Shown: piece by piece, positions 7,745 through 15,617 of the stretch | Layout of the letters: every line of letters begins with the position of its first letter | How positions within the stretch are numbered: position 1 is the first letter of the stretch | Source of the DNA: Candidatus Bariatricus faecipullorum | GTDB lineage: Bacteria; Bacillota; Clostridia; Lachnospirales; Lachnospiraceae | Reading direction: 5' to 3' | Length of the DNA stretch: 64,000 nucleotides | NCBI GenBank assembly: GCA_019118525.1 | Contig: DWYV01000027.1 | Coordinates: 1 to 64,000, forward strand | Position numbers and translations under genes: made by a program | Notes under the pieces: model-generated | Databases searched by the model: none | Told to the model about the DNA's origin: nothing | The model's input: the letters and a program-made list of their open reading frames with translations, nothing else

Positions 7745-10444
7745 TTATCTTTTATCTTTTCCTATTTCCAGAAAGGCCTTCCGCCCTTCTTCCGACATAA
7801 AATCCAGCATGGTGGATTTCTGCCCCGGCTGCGCAGCCAGGTATTCCGTACGGAACTCCTTTCTGGCCCGTTCTATCTCTTTTTTCAGTTCCCGGGCCGA
7901 CAGAAGGGCACAGCCCTTGCTGCGGATGATTATCTGCTCCAGACCGTCTGAAGTAGCCACGGTTATCTGACATTTTGCAGCGTTTTTGTGGGCGAACTTT
8001 TCAATATACTGGTCCGCTGTCTCCGCTTCTTTTGTATAAACGATATGAATATTGCCCCAGGGCACCATCTCGGTCTCATGCCCCGGCACCTTGTATGCGT
8101 CAAACACCACTATCAGATGACAGTGGCGGATGCCCTGATAATCACTCAGCACATCCAGCAGCTTTCCCCGGGCCCCGTCAATATTTTCCAGCGCAAGCTC
8201 CTTTAAGTCCTCCCAGGCAAAGATGACATTGTAACCGTCCACCAGAAGATACTCTTCCTTTTTCTCCTTCTTCTGGAATTTGTAAACCACCGGGGACGCC
8301 GGCTCTTTTTTCCACTTCCGGTACGGTCCTTTTCCCCTGCTTTCGCTTTTCCGGTTCGCGTGAAAGGTCCGTTCCAGAATCGCATCCACCTCTTCCACAC
8401 CCAGCCAGATATCCTCCATCCGGCTTTTTGCCCGGGCGTCCTTTCCAGGTTCTTCCGGCTTCTCCTTCGCCAGACAGCTCTCCAGGTGCATATGCTCCGG
8501 CACTTTGTCCCATTCTACATAGACGCCTGCCCCATGACTGCAGAACACAGAACCGTCCGGATTGTCCAAATCTCTGTCCGGGTCATACCCGGTCTGTTCC
8601 AGGACCTCTTCGGTGTTATGGCAGGGAGCATAGCCTTTCCATTCCAGAAACAGCCGTCCCAGACCTCCTGTATAGGCTGCCACTTCCTGCTGGTAGTTCT
8701 GGATTTCCGCCACCGGAGCGCTGCCGGAAAGCACCGTACTTCCTTCCATCTGTTCCGGCGCCCCAAAAGTTCCGTGCATTTTTTCCAGATCCGCCATGGC
8801 CCTGCCGGTCATTTTTTCCGGCACTTCCAGGCGGAAATCATACCAGGGTTCCAGAAGCACTGACTGGGCCTGCCGGAGTCCCTGGCGTACCGCCCGGTAG
8901 GTAGCCTGCCGGAAATCCCCGCCCTCAGTGTGCTTCGGGTGCGCTTTCCCGCTCATCAGGGTAATGTGCATATCCGTAATGGGGAATCTCCCCAGAACTC
9001 CTTTGTGCTCCTTCTCGGCCAGATGGGTCAGTATCAGCCGCTGCCAGTTTCCGTCCAGCACGTCGGTACTGCAGGCCGTGTCAAACACCAGGCCGCTTCC
9101 CGGCTCTCCCGGTTCCAGCAGCAGATGTACCTCCGCGTAATGCCGCAGAGGTTCAAAATGCCCGACTCCTTCCACCGTGTCCGCAATCGTTTCCCGGTAT
9201 AAAATCTTACCCGGTCCGAACTCCACCGGGACGCCGAAGCGTTCCGCTATCAGACTTCCCAGAATTTCCTTCTGGATATCCCCCATCAGCCGGACCTGAA
9301 TCTCCTGAAGAGACTGGTCCCAGACAATCTGCAGTCCTGGTTCCTCTTCCTCCAGCATCCGCAGTTTCGGCAGCATGACCGCCGGGTCCACACCTTCCGG
9401 CAGAACCACCCGGCAGGAGAGCACCGGTTCCAGCACTTCTCCAGAAGAAGAAGGTTCCCTTCCCAGACCTTCTCCGGCCCAGGTACGGGAAAGTCCCGTT
9501 ACGGTGCAGATTTCCCCTGCATGCACTTCCTCCACGGTCTCATACTTTTCTCCCGAATACCGGCGGATCTGAGTGATTTTTTCCTCCCAGTCCCCGGGCT
9601 TTGAGACGGTCTCCCGGACCCGGAGGCTTCCGCCGGTTATTTTCAGCCAGGTCAGCCGGTTATTTTGTGTATCTCTGGTGATTTTAAATACACGGGCGCC
9701 GAATTCTTCCGGATATTCCGGACATACCGTATACCTGTCCAGCCCGTCCATAAATTCTTCCACCCCGGTAAGCCGCAGGGCCGAACCGAAATAGCAGGGA
9801 AAAATCTGCCGCAGGGCAGTCATCTCCTGGAGCTTTTCCCGGGATACCCGGCCCGTTTCCAGAAATTCCTCCAGCGCCTCCTCCTGGCACATGGCCGCTT
9901 CTTCATAGAATTCTTCCGCAGTATCTTCCGTAAAATCCACACAGTTTCCGGAAAGCCGGTCCCGCAGTTCCTGCATCAGCTCCTCCCGGTTTGTGCCGGG
10001 CTGGTCCATCTTGTTGACAAACAGAAACACCGGTATCCGGTACCGTTCCAGCAGCCGCCAGAGGGTACGGGTATGTCCCTGCACCCCGTCCGCCCCACTG
10101 ATGACCAGGACAGCATAATCCAACACCTGAAGGGTCCGCTCCATCTCCGTGGAAAAATCCACATGCCCCGGTGTATCCAGAAGAATCAGCTCTTTTTCCC
10201 CGAGAGGCTGGCTGGCCTGCTTGGAAAAAATGGTGATACCCCGCGCACGCTCCAGAGCATAATTGTCCAGAAACGCGTCCCGGCTGTCCACCCGGCCCAG
10301 TTTCCGGATAACGCCGGACGTATAGAGCATGGCCTCGGAGAGGGTCGTCTTCCCCGCGTCCACATGGGCCAGAATCCCGGCTGTAATATACTTTGACGAA
10401 ACAAAAGAAGGTTCCGCCGTTTTATGGTTAGACGTATTTTCCAT
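7745..10444 (-). CDS. TetM-like ribosomal GTPase fused to a YacP/Rae1-like NYN nuclease domain
   Basis: An 899-residue two-part protein. Residues 1 to about 640 resemble ribosomal-protection/EF-G-type GTPases: G1 AHVDAGKTT (26-34), G2 region ERARGITI (65-72), G3 DTPGHVDF (90-97), G4 NKMD (144-147), then EF-G domains II-V. True TetM stops near 640 residues. Here a charged linker leads to a C-terminal NYN (PIN-like) domain from about 730, with VDGYNVIF (D736), VVFDAYK (D782), ETADQYIE (D811) and ATSDG (D833), the acidic set expected of a YacP/Rae1-type endoribonuclease. Rae1 of Bacillus is known to cut mRNA in the ribosomal A site. I infer a ribosome-docked mRNA nuclease delivered by a GTPase. 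Simple tetracycline resistance is not demonstrated. An AAAGGGG site precedes the ATG. Confidence 0.9.
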   Translation of the reverse strand: MENTSNHKTAEPSFVSSKYITAGILAHVDAGKTTLSEAMLYTSGVIRKLGRVDSRDAFLDNYALERARGITIFSKQASQPLGEKELILLDTPGHVDFSTEMERTLQVLDYAVLVISGADGVQGHTRTLWRLLERYRIPVFLFVNKMDQPGTNREELMQELRDRLSGNCVDFTEDTAEEFYEEAAMCQEEALEEFLETGRVSREKLQEMTALRQIFPCYFGSALRLTGVEEFMDGLDRYTVCPEYPEEFGARVFKITRDTQNNRLTWLKITGGSLRVRETVSKPGDWEEKITQIRRYSGEKYETVEEVHAGEICTVTGLSRTWAGEGLGREPSSSGEVLEPVLSCRVVLPEGVDPAVMLPKLRMLEEEEPGLQIVWDQSLQEIQVRLMGDIQKEILGSLIAERFGVPVEFGPGKILYRETIADTVEGVGHFEPLRHYAEVHLLLEPGEPGSGLVFDTACSTDVLDGNWQRLILTHLAEKEHKGVLGRFPITDMHITLMSGKAHPKHTEGGDFRQATYRAVRQGLRQAQSVLLEPWYDFRLEVPEKMTGRAMADLEKMHGTFGAPEQMEGSTVLSGSAPVAEIQNYQQEVAAYTGGLGRLFLEWKGYAPCHNTEEVLEQTGYDPDRDLDNPDGSVFCSHGAGVYVEWDKVPEHMHLESCLAKEKPEEPGKDARAKSRMEDIWLGVEEVDAILERTFHANRKSESRGKGPYRKWKKEPASPVVYKFQKKEKKEEYLLVDGYNVIFAWEDLKELALENIDGARGKLLDVLSDYQGIRHCHLIVVFDAYKVPGHETEMVPWGNIHIVYTKEAETADQYIEKFAHKNAAKCQITVATSDGLEQIIIRSKGCALLSARELKKEIERARKEFRTEYLAAQPGQKSTMLDFMSEEGRKAFLEIGKDKR

Positions 10445-10550
10445 GAAAATACCCCTTTCTGTACTAAGATAATGACTGTATTATCATAGCACAAAAAGGG
10501 GGATAAGTCGATAAATGGTCTCTTTTGCGTACTATATCAGTTCTATAAAA

Positions 10551-11432
10551 TCACACCCAGGACTTCTGTGAACAGGACCATTGGAAGTCAAATTCTTCCT
10601 CTTTCAGGATTGCGTCATATACAGGATGGAGGAACTGATTCAGTCGGCGCAGTGCTTCTGAAAACTCCAGTCCAGCCTCTTTTGCCGGTTCAAACCGCCT
10701 CCACTGCATCTCCAAAAATGAATTGTTCGAAAACCCTCTGATGCGTGAAAAGGCATCCTGCTCCAGAATACGCCCACGGTGTCTCGCTGTGAGCAGGACT
10801 GCCTCCTTCAGTGTTCTTCCAGAGAAATCAAAAACGCTCGACAAATAGTAAATATCGAAAAAATCTTTCATCCTGCTTGTCGTTTCCATTCTTTGAAGAA
10901 TAGCATCAAATTTCTCTGATACTGTGCTTTCCAATGAATATGTATAAATCTCTGGAGACTCAAATCCCTCCAGTTGGGTGGAAAGACACCTGACCACCGC
11001 ATCTGGAACGATAATGTCATCAATCCCCACATCTACAGAAAACGGAACCCTGACATTACTGATATGACCCATAAATTTTGTCTTCACACCTGGATATCTC
11101 TTTTCCAGCGTGATTTGCTCTGTGCCGGTCACTTCCAGAAGGATGTAGTCGTTTTCTGTCTGCACACCACATATCTCATTCATCACATCCCTGATATAAT
11201 CCTGATTATTGGGCAGACTCCTCATCAGAAAATCCATATCCCGTGTCGGCCTGCTGTCAAAAGCAGTAAGAGTGTATATGAGCATTCCACCCTTCAGCAC
11301 CAGATTTTCCCTGTATTTTGAATGTGAAAGTCTCCGCAAAAACTCTGATTCTTTACAGCCATATTCCAAGTACCTCCCGTACCTTTCCCTGCACTCTGAG
11401 TGCGGCAGCATACTTCCCCAGGCGGGATTCAT
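10551..11432 (-). CDS. AbiEii-type nucleotidyltransferase toxin, probably 5'-rearranged
   Basis: Toxin partner of a type IV AbiE toxin-antitoxin system. Family motifs are intact: VLKGGMLIY, then TRDMDFLM with the two metal-binding Asp, then FSVDVGID, and a downstream SEKFDAIL plus RMKDFFDIYYL. The 5' end is odd. AbiEii normally begins about 30-40 residues before the FLRRL segment, close to the antitoxin stop. Here FLRRL (about 11342) lies almost at that stop (11353), and the only upstream ATG in frame (11432) forces about 80 bases of out-of-frame reading through the antitoxin gene. A TTG near 11366 is an alternative. I infer loss of about 25 codons, so activity is uncertain. Confidence 0.8.
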   Translation of the reverse strand: MNPAWGSMLPHSECRERYGRYLEYGCKESEFLRRLSHSKYRENLVLKGGMLIYTLTAFDSRPTRDMDFLMRSLPNNQDYIRDVMNEICGVQTENDYILLEVTGTEQITLEKRYPGVKTKFMGHISNVRVPFSVDVGIDDIIVPDAVVRCLSTQLEGFESPEIYTYSLESTVSEKFDAILQRMETTSRMKDFFDIYYLSSVFDFSGRTLKEAVLLTARHRGRILEQDAFSRIRGFSNNSFLEMQWRRFEPAKEAGLEFSEALRRLNQFLHPVYDAILKEEEFDFQWSCSQKSWV

Positions 11433-11946
11433 TTCGCTGTGGATCCTTCAGATACCCGCGAATGGCACTGTTAAATACCTCAGCATCCATTTTGTTCCTA
11501 TGCGTAAGACAATCGCAGACTGTCCGCTCCCTGTCATAAATCCGCACCTTCGTCCCCTCGATTTCCGCCTCCATAATTCCAACAAGAAATTTGCTTTCAC
11601 TGATAAAATGAGGTTTTACAACCGGCCACGAAATATAAAATCGCCGCCTGGATGAACTGTCTGAGACAGCAAGATTCCAGGCAGATGGCGTTCTTTCTGT
11701 GTACCCATAATAATCCAGTGCGCTCTCCATACAAAGGACAGCATCTGGAAACAGTCTGGCGATAATAGCCACTTCAGAATAGGAATTGTCATCTATACGC
11801 TGGTAATACCCCCGCCGTATTTGTTCAATCTCTCCAGCATTTATTAGTTCTTGTAGCTTTCGGTAATAATACCCATTTTGAAGAAGCTCACTTGTTTTAA
11901 GAATACCGCCATGGGAATCAAACAGTTTCTGCAGTTTCTTCTCCAT
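11353..11946 (-). CDS. AbiEi-type antitoxin and autorepressor
   Basis: A 197-residue protein beginning MEKKLQKLFDSHGGILKTSE with an N-terminal winged-helix (LLQNGYYYRKLQELINAGEIEQIRRGYY) and the AbiEi C-terminal domain (YDRERTVCDCL, then KYAAALRVQGKVREVLG). The ATG at 11946 follows GGAGGTGTGCATCG; the longer open frame upstream lacks a ribosome site. AbiEi neutralises the toxin without direct protein contact and represses its own operon by binding inverted repeats. A matching near-perfect inverted repeat lies about 50 bases upstream. The overlap with the toxin gene at the 3' end looks rearranged, but this gene appears complete. Confidence 0.88.
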   Translation of the reverse strand: MEKKLQKLFDSHGGILKTSELLQNGYYYRKLQELINAGEIEQIRRGYYQRIDDNSYSEVAIIARLFPDAVLCMESALDYYGYTERTPSAWNLAVSDSSSRRRFYISWPVVKPHFISESKFLVGIMEAEIEGTKVRIYDRERTVCDCLTHRNKMDAEVFNSAIRGYLKDPQRNESRLGKYAAALRVQGKVREVLGIWL

Positions 11947-11992
11947 CGATGCACACCTCCACGAAATACGCCAATTCTTCCATAAAATATTT

Positions 11993-12038
11993 GTTGTGAA
12001 ATGCACAAATTTATCTTATTTCTTGTGCAGTTCACAAC
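11993..12038. promoter_or_regulatory. Inverted repeat, candidate AbiEi operator
   Basis: Two 16-base arms (11993-12008 and 12023-12038) are inverted copies with a single mismatch, separated by 14 bases. On the minus strand the TTGTGA inside the upstream arm is 17 bases from ATAAAT, so the repeat overlaps a plausible abiE promoter. AbiEi antitoxins are known to autorepress through inverted repeats in this position. The rest of 11947-12192 is AT-rich with no gene seen. Confidence 0.65.
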
Positions 12039-12192
12039 ATTATTTTACATCTTTATCCAGGGAGTATCAAGTAAAATTTTATGCTTTTCATACTCCTGCA
12101 CGAACATACAGCAGGAGCAGAAAACTCGCCGTCGGGTTCTTCACGCTCCACCTTTTTTATTATCCGCCATGTGAATTTATCTCCATTTGAGG

Positions 12193-13446
12193 TTATTTTA
12201 TCATATACTTAGTGCCTCTTCCCCTGCCTTCAATTTTTACAACACCTTTTTTAGCCATTTCTTTCAGTAACTGTGTTGTCTTTGATTTGCCAAACTCAAC
12301 ATAAGGATTGATTTCGCTAATTGATTTCAACATTGTCCTGCTTAAAATCTTATATATTTTTCTTTCATCTTCCGTTAAATTCAGGCTGCTTTCAAAAACC
12401 GGGAGTACTGTCTTAATTGCATTTTCCGACACTTCAAAGTCCGGCTGTCTTAAGCTTTCTTCATAGAGCTGCCTGATTCGTGTAATTCCCGTACCGAATA
12501 TTTCGACAAATCCCAGCCTGTAAAATACATTCGCAAGATTTCTGTTTCTTAAAACGGAAAGTTTCCCCGCCAGGTACTCATCTTCTGTTATTCCCGGCGG
12601 CAGTCCCCCCGGCGAAATAATCTCTATTCTGTCATCAAACATCGAGACTCTTATCTGCGACTCCACATCCCACACTCTGTGAATCAGTGCATTTGCGACT
12701 GCCTCTCTGAATGCGGCCTCCGGTATTTTTTCTATTTTTTTCCTGTCGGCGCCCTGTATTTCTTCGTATTGATAATAATCTCTGAATACCTCTAATGTTT
12801 TTTCATATACTGCCAGAACAGATATATTATCAAATGTTGCTCTCTTATAAATCACGCTGATGTTTTCGCCGAACTTCATAATGTCAATTCCCGGAAAATG
12901 ATTTTTATCTGCCAGAATACCGGCCGCATTATTATATCCGGTAGCACTGTTATATAAATTCAGCGTTTTCAATGTATCCTGATTAAAGTTTTCAATCTGA
13001 ATGCATTCTTTTAACTTCTGGCATAAAATATCAAACGTCAGGTCCTGATTTTTACACGGCAATTCTTCAAATCTAATATTTTTTCCTTCTAAAATCAGTC
13101 TTGACAGTTCCAGTGAGTCAACCTCTATGGTTGCAGTATCATTTCGCCTGTATGCTTTTGATTTATATAAATACGGCTTTTGAAGGCCGCTTTTTACAGT
13201 CAGCTTTATCGTTCTGTCATTATTCTGTAATTCCAGCGTATAATCAGGCTGCGGAGTAATACTGTCATTGATTTTGTTTTCAATATCCAGACACGCCTGT
13301 TTTATATCTGGCAGTCCTTTGATATTACCATCGTCATCAATGCCAAAAAAAATTTCTCCGCCATCGTAATTTGAAAAGGCACTTACTGTTTTTAAAAATG
13401 TACTGGTAATTTTTTCTTTAAACTCAGTTGTTCTTGTTTCACGCAT
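12193..13446 (-). CDS. Schlafen/AlbA_2-domain, GHKL-like ATP-binding protein
   Basis: A 417-residue protein. The N-terminal AlbA_2 (Schlafen-type) domain shows TEFKEKI and FSNYDGGEIFFGIDDDG (about residues 8-45). A GHKL-like ATPase segment follows with FREAVANALIHRVW, then FDDRIEIISPGGLP and LGFVEIFGTGITR. The end carries a winged-helix-like region (LKEMAKKGVVKIEGRGRGTKY). Such proteins are usually annotated as putative ATP-dependent or transcriptional regulators, are frequent in mobile or defence-rich regions, and have no settled role. Base composition is visibly more AT-rich than in the flanking housekeeping genes, as for the adjacent AbiE pair, which suggests horizontal acquisition. AAAGGAGG precedes the ATG. 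Confidence 0.87.
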   Translation of the reverse strand: MRETRTTEFKEKITSTFLKTVSAFSNYDGGEIFFGIDDDGNIKGLPDIKQACLDIENKINDSITPQPDYTLELQNNDRTIKLTVKSGLQKPYLYKSKAYRRNDTATIEVDSLELSRLILEGKNIRFEELPCKNQDLTFDILCQKLKECIQIENFNQDTLKTLNLYNSATGYNNAAGILADKNHFPGIDIMKFGENISVIYKRATFDNISVLAVYEKTLEVFRDYYQYEEIQGADRKKIEKIPEAAFREAVANALIHRVWDVESQIRVSMFDDRIEIISPGGLPPGITEDEYLAGKLSVLRNRNLANVFYRLGFVEIFGTGITRIRQLYEESLRQPDFEVSENAIKTVLPVFESSLNLTEDERKIYKILSRTMLKSISEINPYVEFGKSKTTQLLKEMAKKGVVKIEGRGRGTKYMIK

Positions 13447-13499
13447 AACACTGTGCCTCCTTTCCAGTTTTACTGCTTATATTATATGCAGAGACACGC

Positions 13500-13535
13500 A
13501 AAAAATCAATCGTATTTTTTTACGATTGATTTTTT
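13500..13535. terminator. Rho-independent terminator after the Lrp-type gene
   Basis: A perfect 14-bp stem (13501-13514 with 13521-13534) ends in A and T runs. It lies directly downstream of the minus-strand regulator ending at 13559 and insulates the accessory island. Confidence 0.85.
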
Positions 13536-13558
13536 GACTGTTTTTGTTTATTCTCTTT

Positions 13559-14011
13559 TCACTCCTCCGCCAGAATCCCCCTATGCTCCACCGAAGTGGA
13601 AAATACAATCAGCGTTTTCGTCCGTCCGAACCGCTGGAGCTCCCCGATAAACTGGTCCAGCTCCACCGTTCCGGGAAACAGCACTTCCAGCACCATGGAG
13701 TAATCACCGGTCACGCAGTTGCACTCAATGACGTTTCTGCATTCCTGCACAAAAGGATAGAAGTCTTTTTTATCTTCCGGCAGTACCTCCAGGTGAATAA
13801 AGGCTTTAATATGATAGCCCAGGGCTACCGGGTTAATCTGGGCGTGATAGCCGGTGATATAGCCTTCCTTCTCCATTCTGTCAATCCTGGCCGAGACGGC
13901 AGGCGTGGACAGATAGACTCTGTTTGCCATTTCTTTCAGCGGCGTCTTTGCATTTGTCTGCAGCATGTCCAGAATGATTTTGTCTGTTTCATCAAGCTGT
14001 TCTTTTCTCAT
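13559..14011 (-). CDS. Lrp/AsnC-family regulator, divergent from glutamate dehydrogenase
   Basis: A 150-residue regulator with the standard Lrp HTH (LDETDKIILDMLQTNAKTPLKEMA, then VYLSTPAVSARIDRME as recognition helix region) and the C-terminal RAM domain (IHLEVLPEDKKDFYPFVQ, then GDYSMVLEVLF). It is transcribed away from the glutamate dehydrogenase gene across a 346-base gap, a common layout for a dedicated regulator. A perfect palindrome lies in that gap. Confidence 0.92.
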   Translation of the reverse strand: MRKEQLDETDKIILDMLQTNAKTPLKEMANRVYLSTPAVSARIDRMEKEGYITGYHAQINPVALGYHIKAFIHLEVLPEDKKDFYPFVQECRNVIECNCVTGDYSMVLEVLFPGTVELDQFIGELQRFGRTKTLIVFSTSVEHRGILAEE

Positions 14012-14142
14012 TGTCGTTCGTCTCCATAATCTCCGGAACCGGATAAAAAAAGCGTATCCACATCCCGTGAATACGTCTTCGTACAGTCGTTTTTCTCTTT
14101 TTTACCGCTTTAGCATACCATCGTTTCCCGCCCCTTGTCAAT

Positions 14143-14165
14143 GAAACTTAAAAAAATTAAGTTTC
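14143..14165. promoter_or_regulatory. Perfect palindrome between the Lrp regulator and gdh
   Basis: Nine-base arms GAAACTTAA and TTAAGTTTC flank five A residues. The AT-rich centre and location in the divergent intergenic region fit an Lrp-type operator. Function is inferred from position only. Confidence 0.5.
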
Positions 14166-14238
14166 CAGCCGGAATTCTTTCTCCCATTTTGTGGTTCCGG
14201 TTAAAAAAGTAAATCTTTTTTGTTGTTTTCTCCCGGCA

Positions 14239-14267
14239 TTGACTTCGGTTCGGCAAAGTTTTACCAT
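14239..14267 (+). promoter_or_regulatory. Candidate gdh promoter
   Basis: TTGACT (14239-14244) and TACCAT (14262-14267) are 17 bases apart, about 90 bases upstream of the gdh start. The -10 box is weak. Apart from this and the palindrome, nothing else is recognised in 14012-14357. Confidence 0.4.
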
Positions 14268-14357
14268 TGCAGTCATCAGGTTCCGGCAGCCGGCTGGAAC
14301 CGGACAAAAAGGCGCAGACAACGCGCCGGAACATCATATCAGATAAGGAGTCCTAAC

Positions 14358-15617
14358 ATGTCAGAAACATACAACCCTTACACCAATGTTATTCACACCA
14401 TGACCAGGGCAATGGAACTGGGCCACATCGACCAGTCCATGTTTGAAATACTGAAAAATCCCCAGCGGGAAACCAAGGTGTATCTTCCCGTTGAGATGGA
14501 TGACGGTACGATAAAGGTTTTTGAAGGTTACCGGGTTCAGCATTCCAATATCCGGGGACCCTTCAAGGGCGGTATCCGCTATCACCAGGATACCGACCTG
14601 GACGAGGTAAAAGCCCTCGCCACCTGGATGACTTTGAAATGTGCCGTAGCCGACATTCCCTACGGCGGGGCAAAAGGCGGCATAAAAGTCGACCCGCATA
14701 CGCTTTCCACACGGGAACTCCGGGCGCTTACCAGAAGATATACCTTTGCCATCGCCCCCATCATTGGAACAGACACGGACATTCCGGCACCGGACGTGAA
14801 CACCAGTCCCCAGACCATGGCCTGGCTTCTGGATACCTACAGTCAGCTGAACGGACATCCCTGCCCGGGCGTCGTGACCGGAAAACCGATTGAGCTGGGC
14901 GGTTCCAGGGGCCGCAACTCCGCCACCGGGCGGGGCGTGGTCATCAGTACCCGGCTGCTCCTGGCCCAGAACGATAAAGAACTGGCGGGAACCACCGTGG
15001 CCATCCAGGGCATGGGAAACGTGGGCGCCAATGCGGCCCGGATTTTCTATCACCGGGGCGTAAAGGTTCTCGCTGTCAGTGATGTTTCCGGCGGCCTTTA
15101 CTGTCCGGACGGCATTGATATTGACGCCCTTTCGGTTTATCTGGAAAAAGAAGGGGCCCTCCTTAAGGACTACAGCGCCCCGGGTATCACCCATATTTCC
15201 AACGAAGAAATCCTGACCTGCAACTGCGACGTGCTTGTCCCCGCAGCCCTGGAAAATCAGATTACTGCGGAAAATGCTGGTAAACTGAACTGCACTTATA
15301 TCGTGGAGGCTGCCAACGGGCCCACCACCGAAGAAGCCGACGCCATTCTGGAAAAACGGGGTATCACCCTGATTCCGGATATTTTTGCCAACAGCGGCGG
15401 CGTTATCGTGTCCTACTTCGAGTGGGTACAGAATATTCAGGAGCTGACCTGGGACCGCGACCAGGTCAACGAAATGCTGGAAAAGCTGATGTCCCGGTCC
15501 TTCCAGAATCTGCTGGATACCGCCGCGGAATGTCACTGTTCCTTCCGCATGGCCGCCTATATCGTGGCCCTGAGAAAACTGGTTACCGCGGAGAAGATGA
15601 AGGGTATTTTCCCGTAG
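14358..15617 (+). CDS. Glu/Leu/Phe/Val dehydrogenase, probably glutamate dehydrogenase
   Basis: A 419-residue NAD(P)-linked amino acid dehydrogenase that interconverts 2-oxoglutarate plus ammonium and glutamate, or acts on a related substrate. The catalytic segment PYGGAKGGIKVDP, the LGGSRGRNSATGRGV stretch and the Rossmann motif IQGMGNVGANAA are all present. The ATG at 14358 is taken because AAGGAG lies just upstream and the family N-terminus (NVIHTMTRAMELG) begins there; the longer open frame is unsupported. Its 3' end overlaps the convergent MutS-like gene by 35 bases. Regulation by the divergent Lrp-type gene is likely but inferred. Confidence 0.95.
   Translation: MSETYNPYTNVIHTMTRAMELGHIDQSMFEILKNPQRETKVYLPVEMDDGTIKVFEGYRVQHSNIRGPFKGGIRYHQDTDLDEVKALATWMTLKCAVADIPYGGAKGGIKVDPHTLSTRELRALTRRYTFAIAPIIGTDTDIPAPDVNTSPQTMAWLLDTYSQLNGHPCPGVVTGKPIELGGSRGRNSATGRGVVISTRLLLAQNDKELAGTTVAIQGMGNVGANAARIFYHRGVKVLAVSDVSGGLYCPDGIDIDALSVYLEKEGALLKDYSAPGITHISNEEILTCNCDVLVPAALENQITAENAGKLNCTYIVEAANGPTTEEADAILEKRGITLIPDIFANSGGVIVSYFEWVQNIQELTWDRDQVNEMLEKLMSRSFQNLLDTAAECHCSFRMAAYIVALRKLVTAEKMKGIFP

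Noticed and set aside
7745..10444. Tetracycline resistance gene of the tet(M) class
   Set aside because: The protein is 260 residues longer than TetM, has an added nuclease domain and divergent G2 sequence. Naming it a resistance determinant is not supported.
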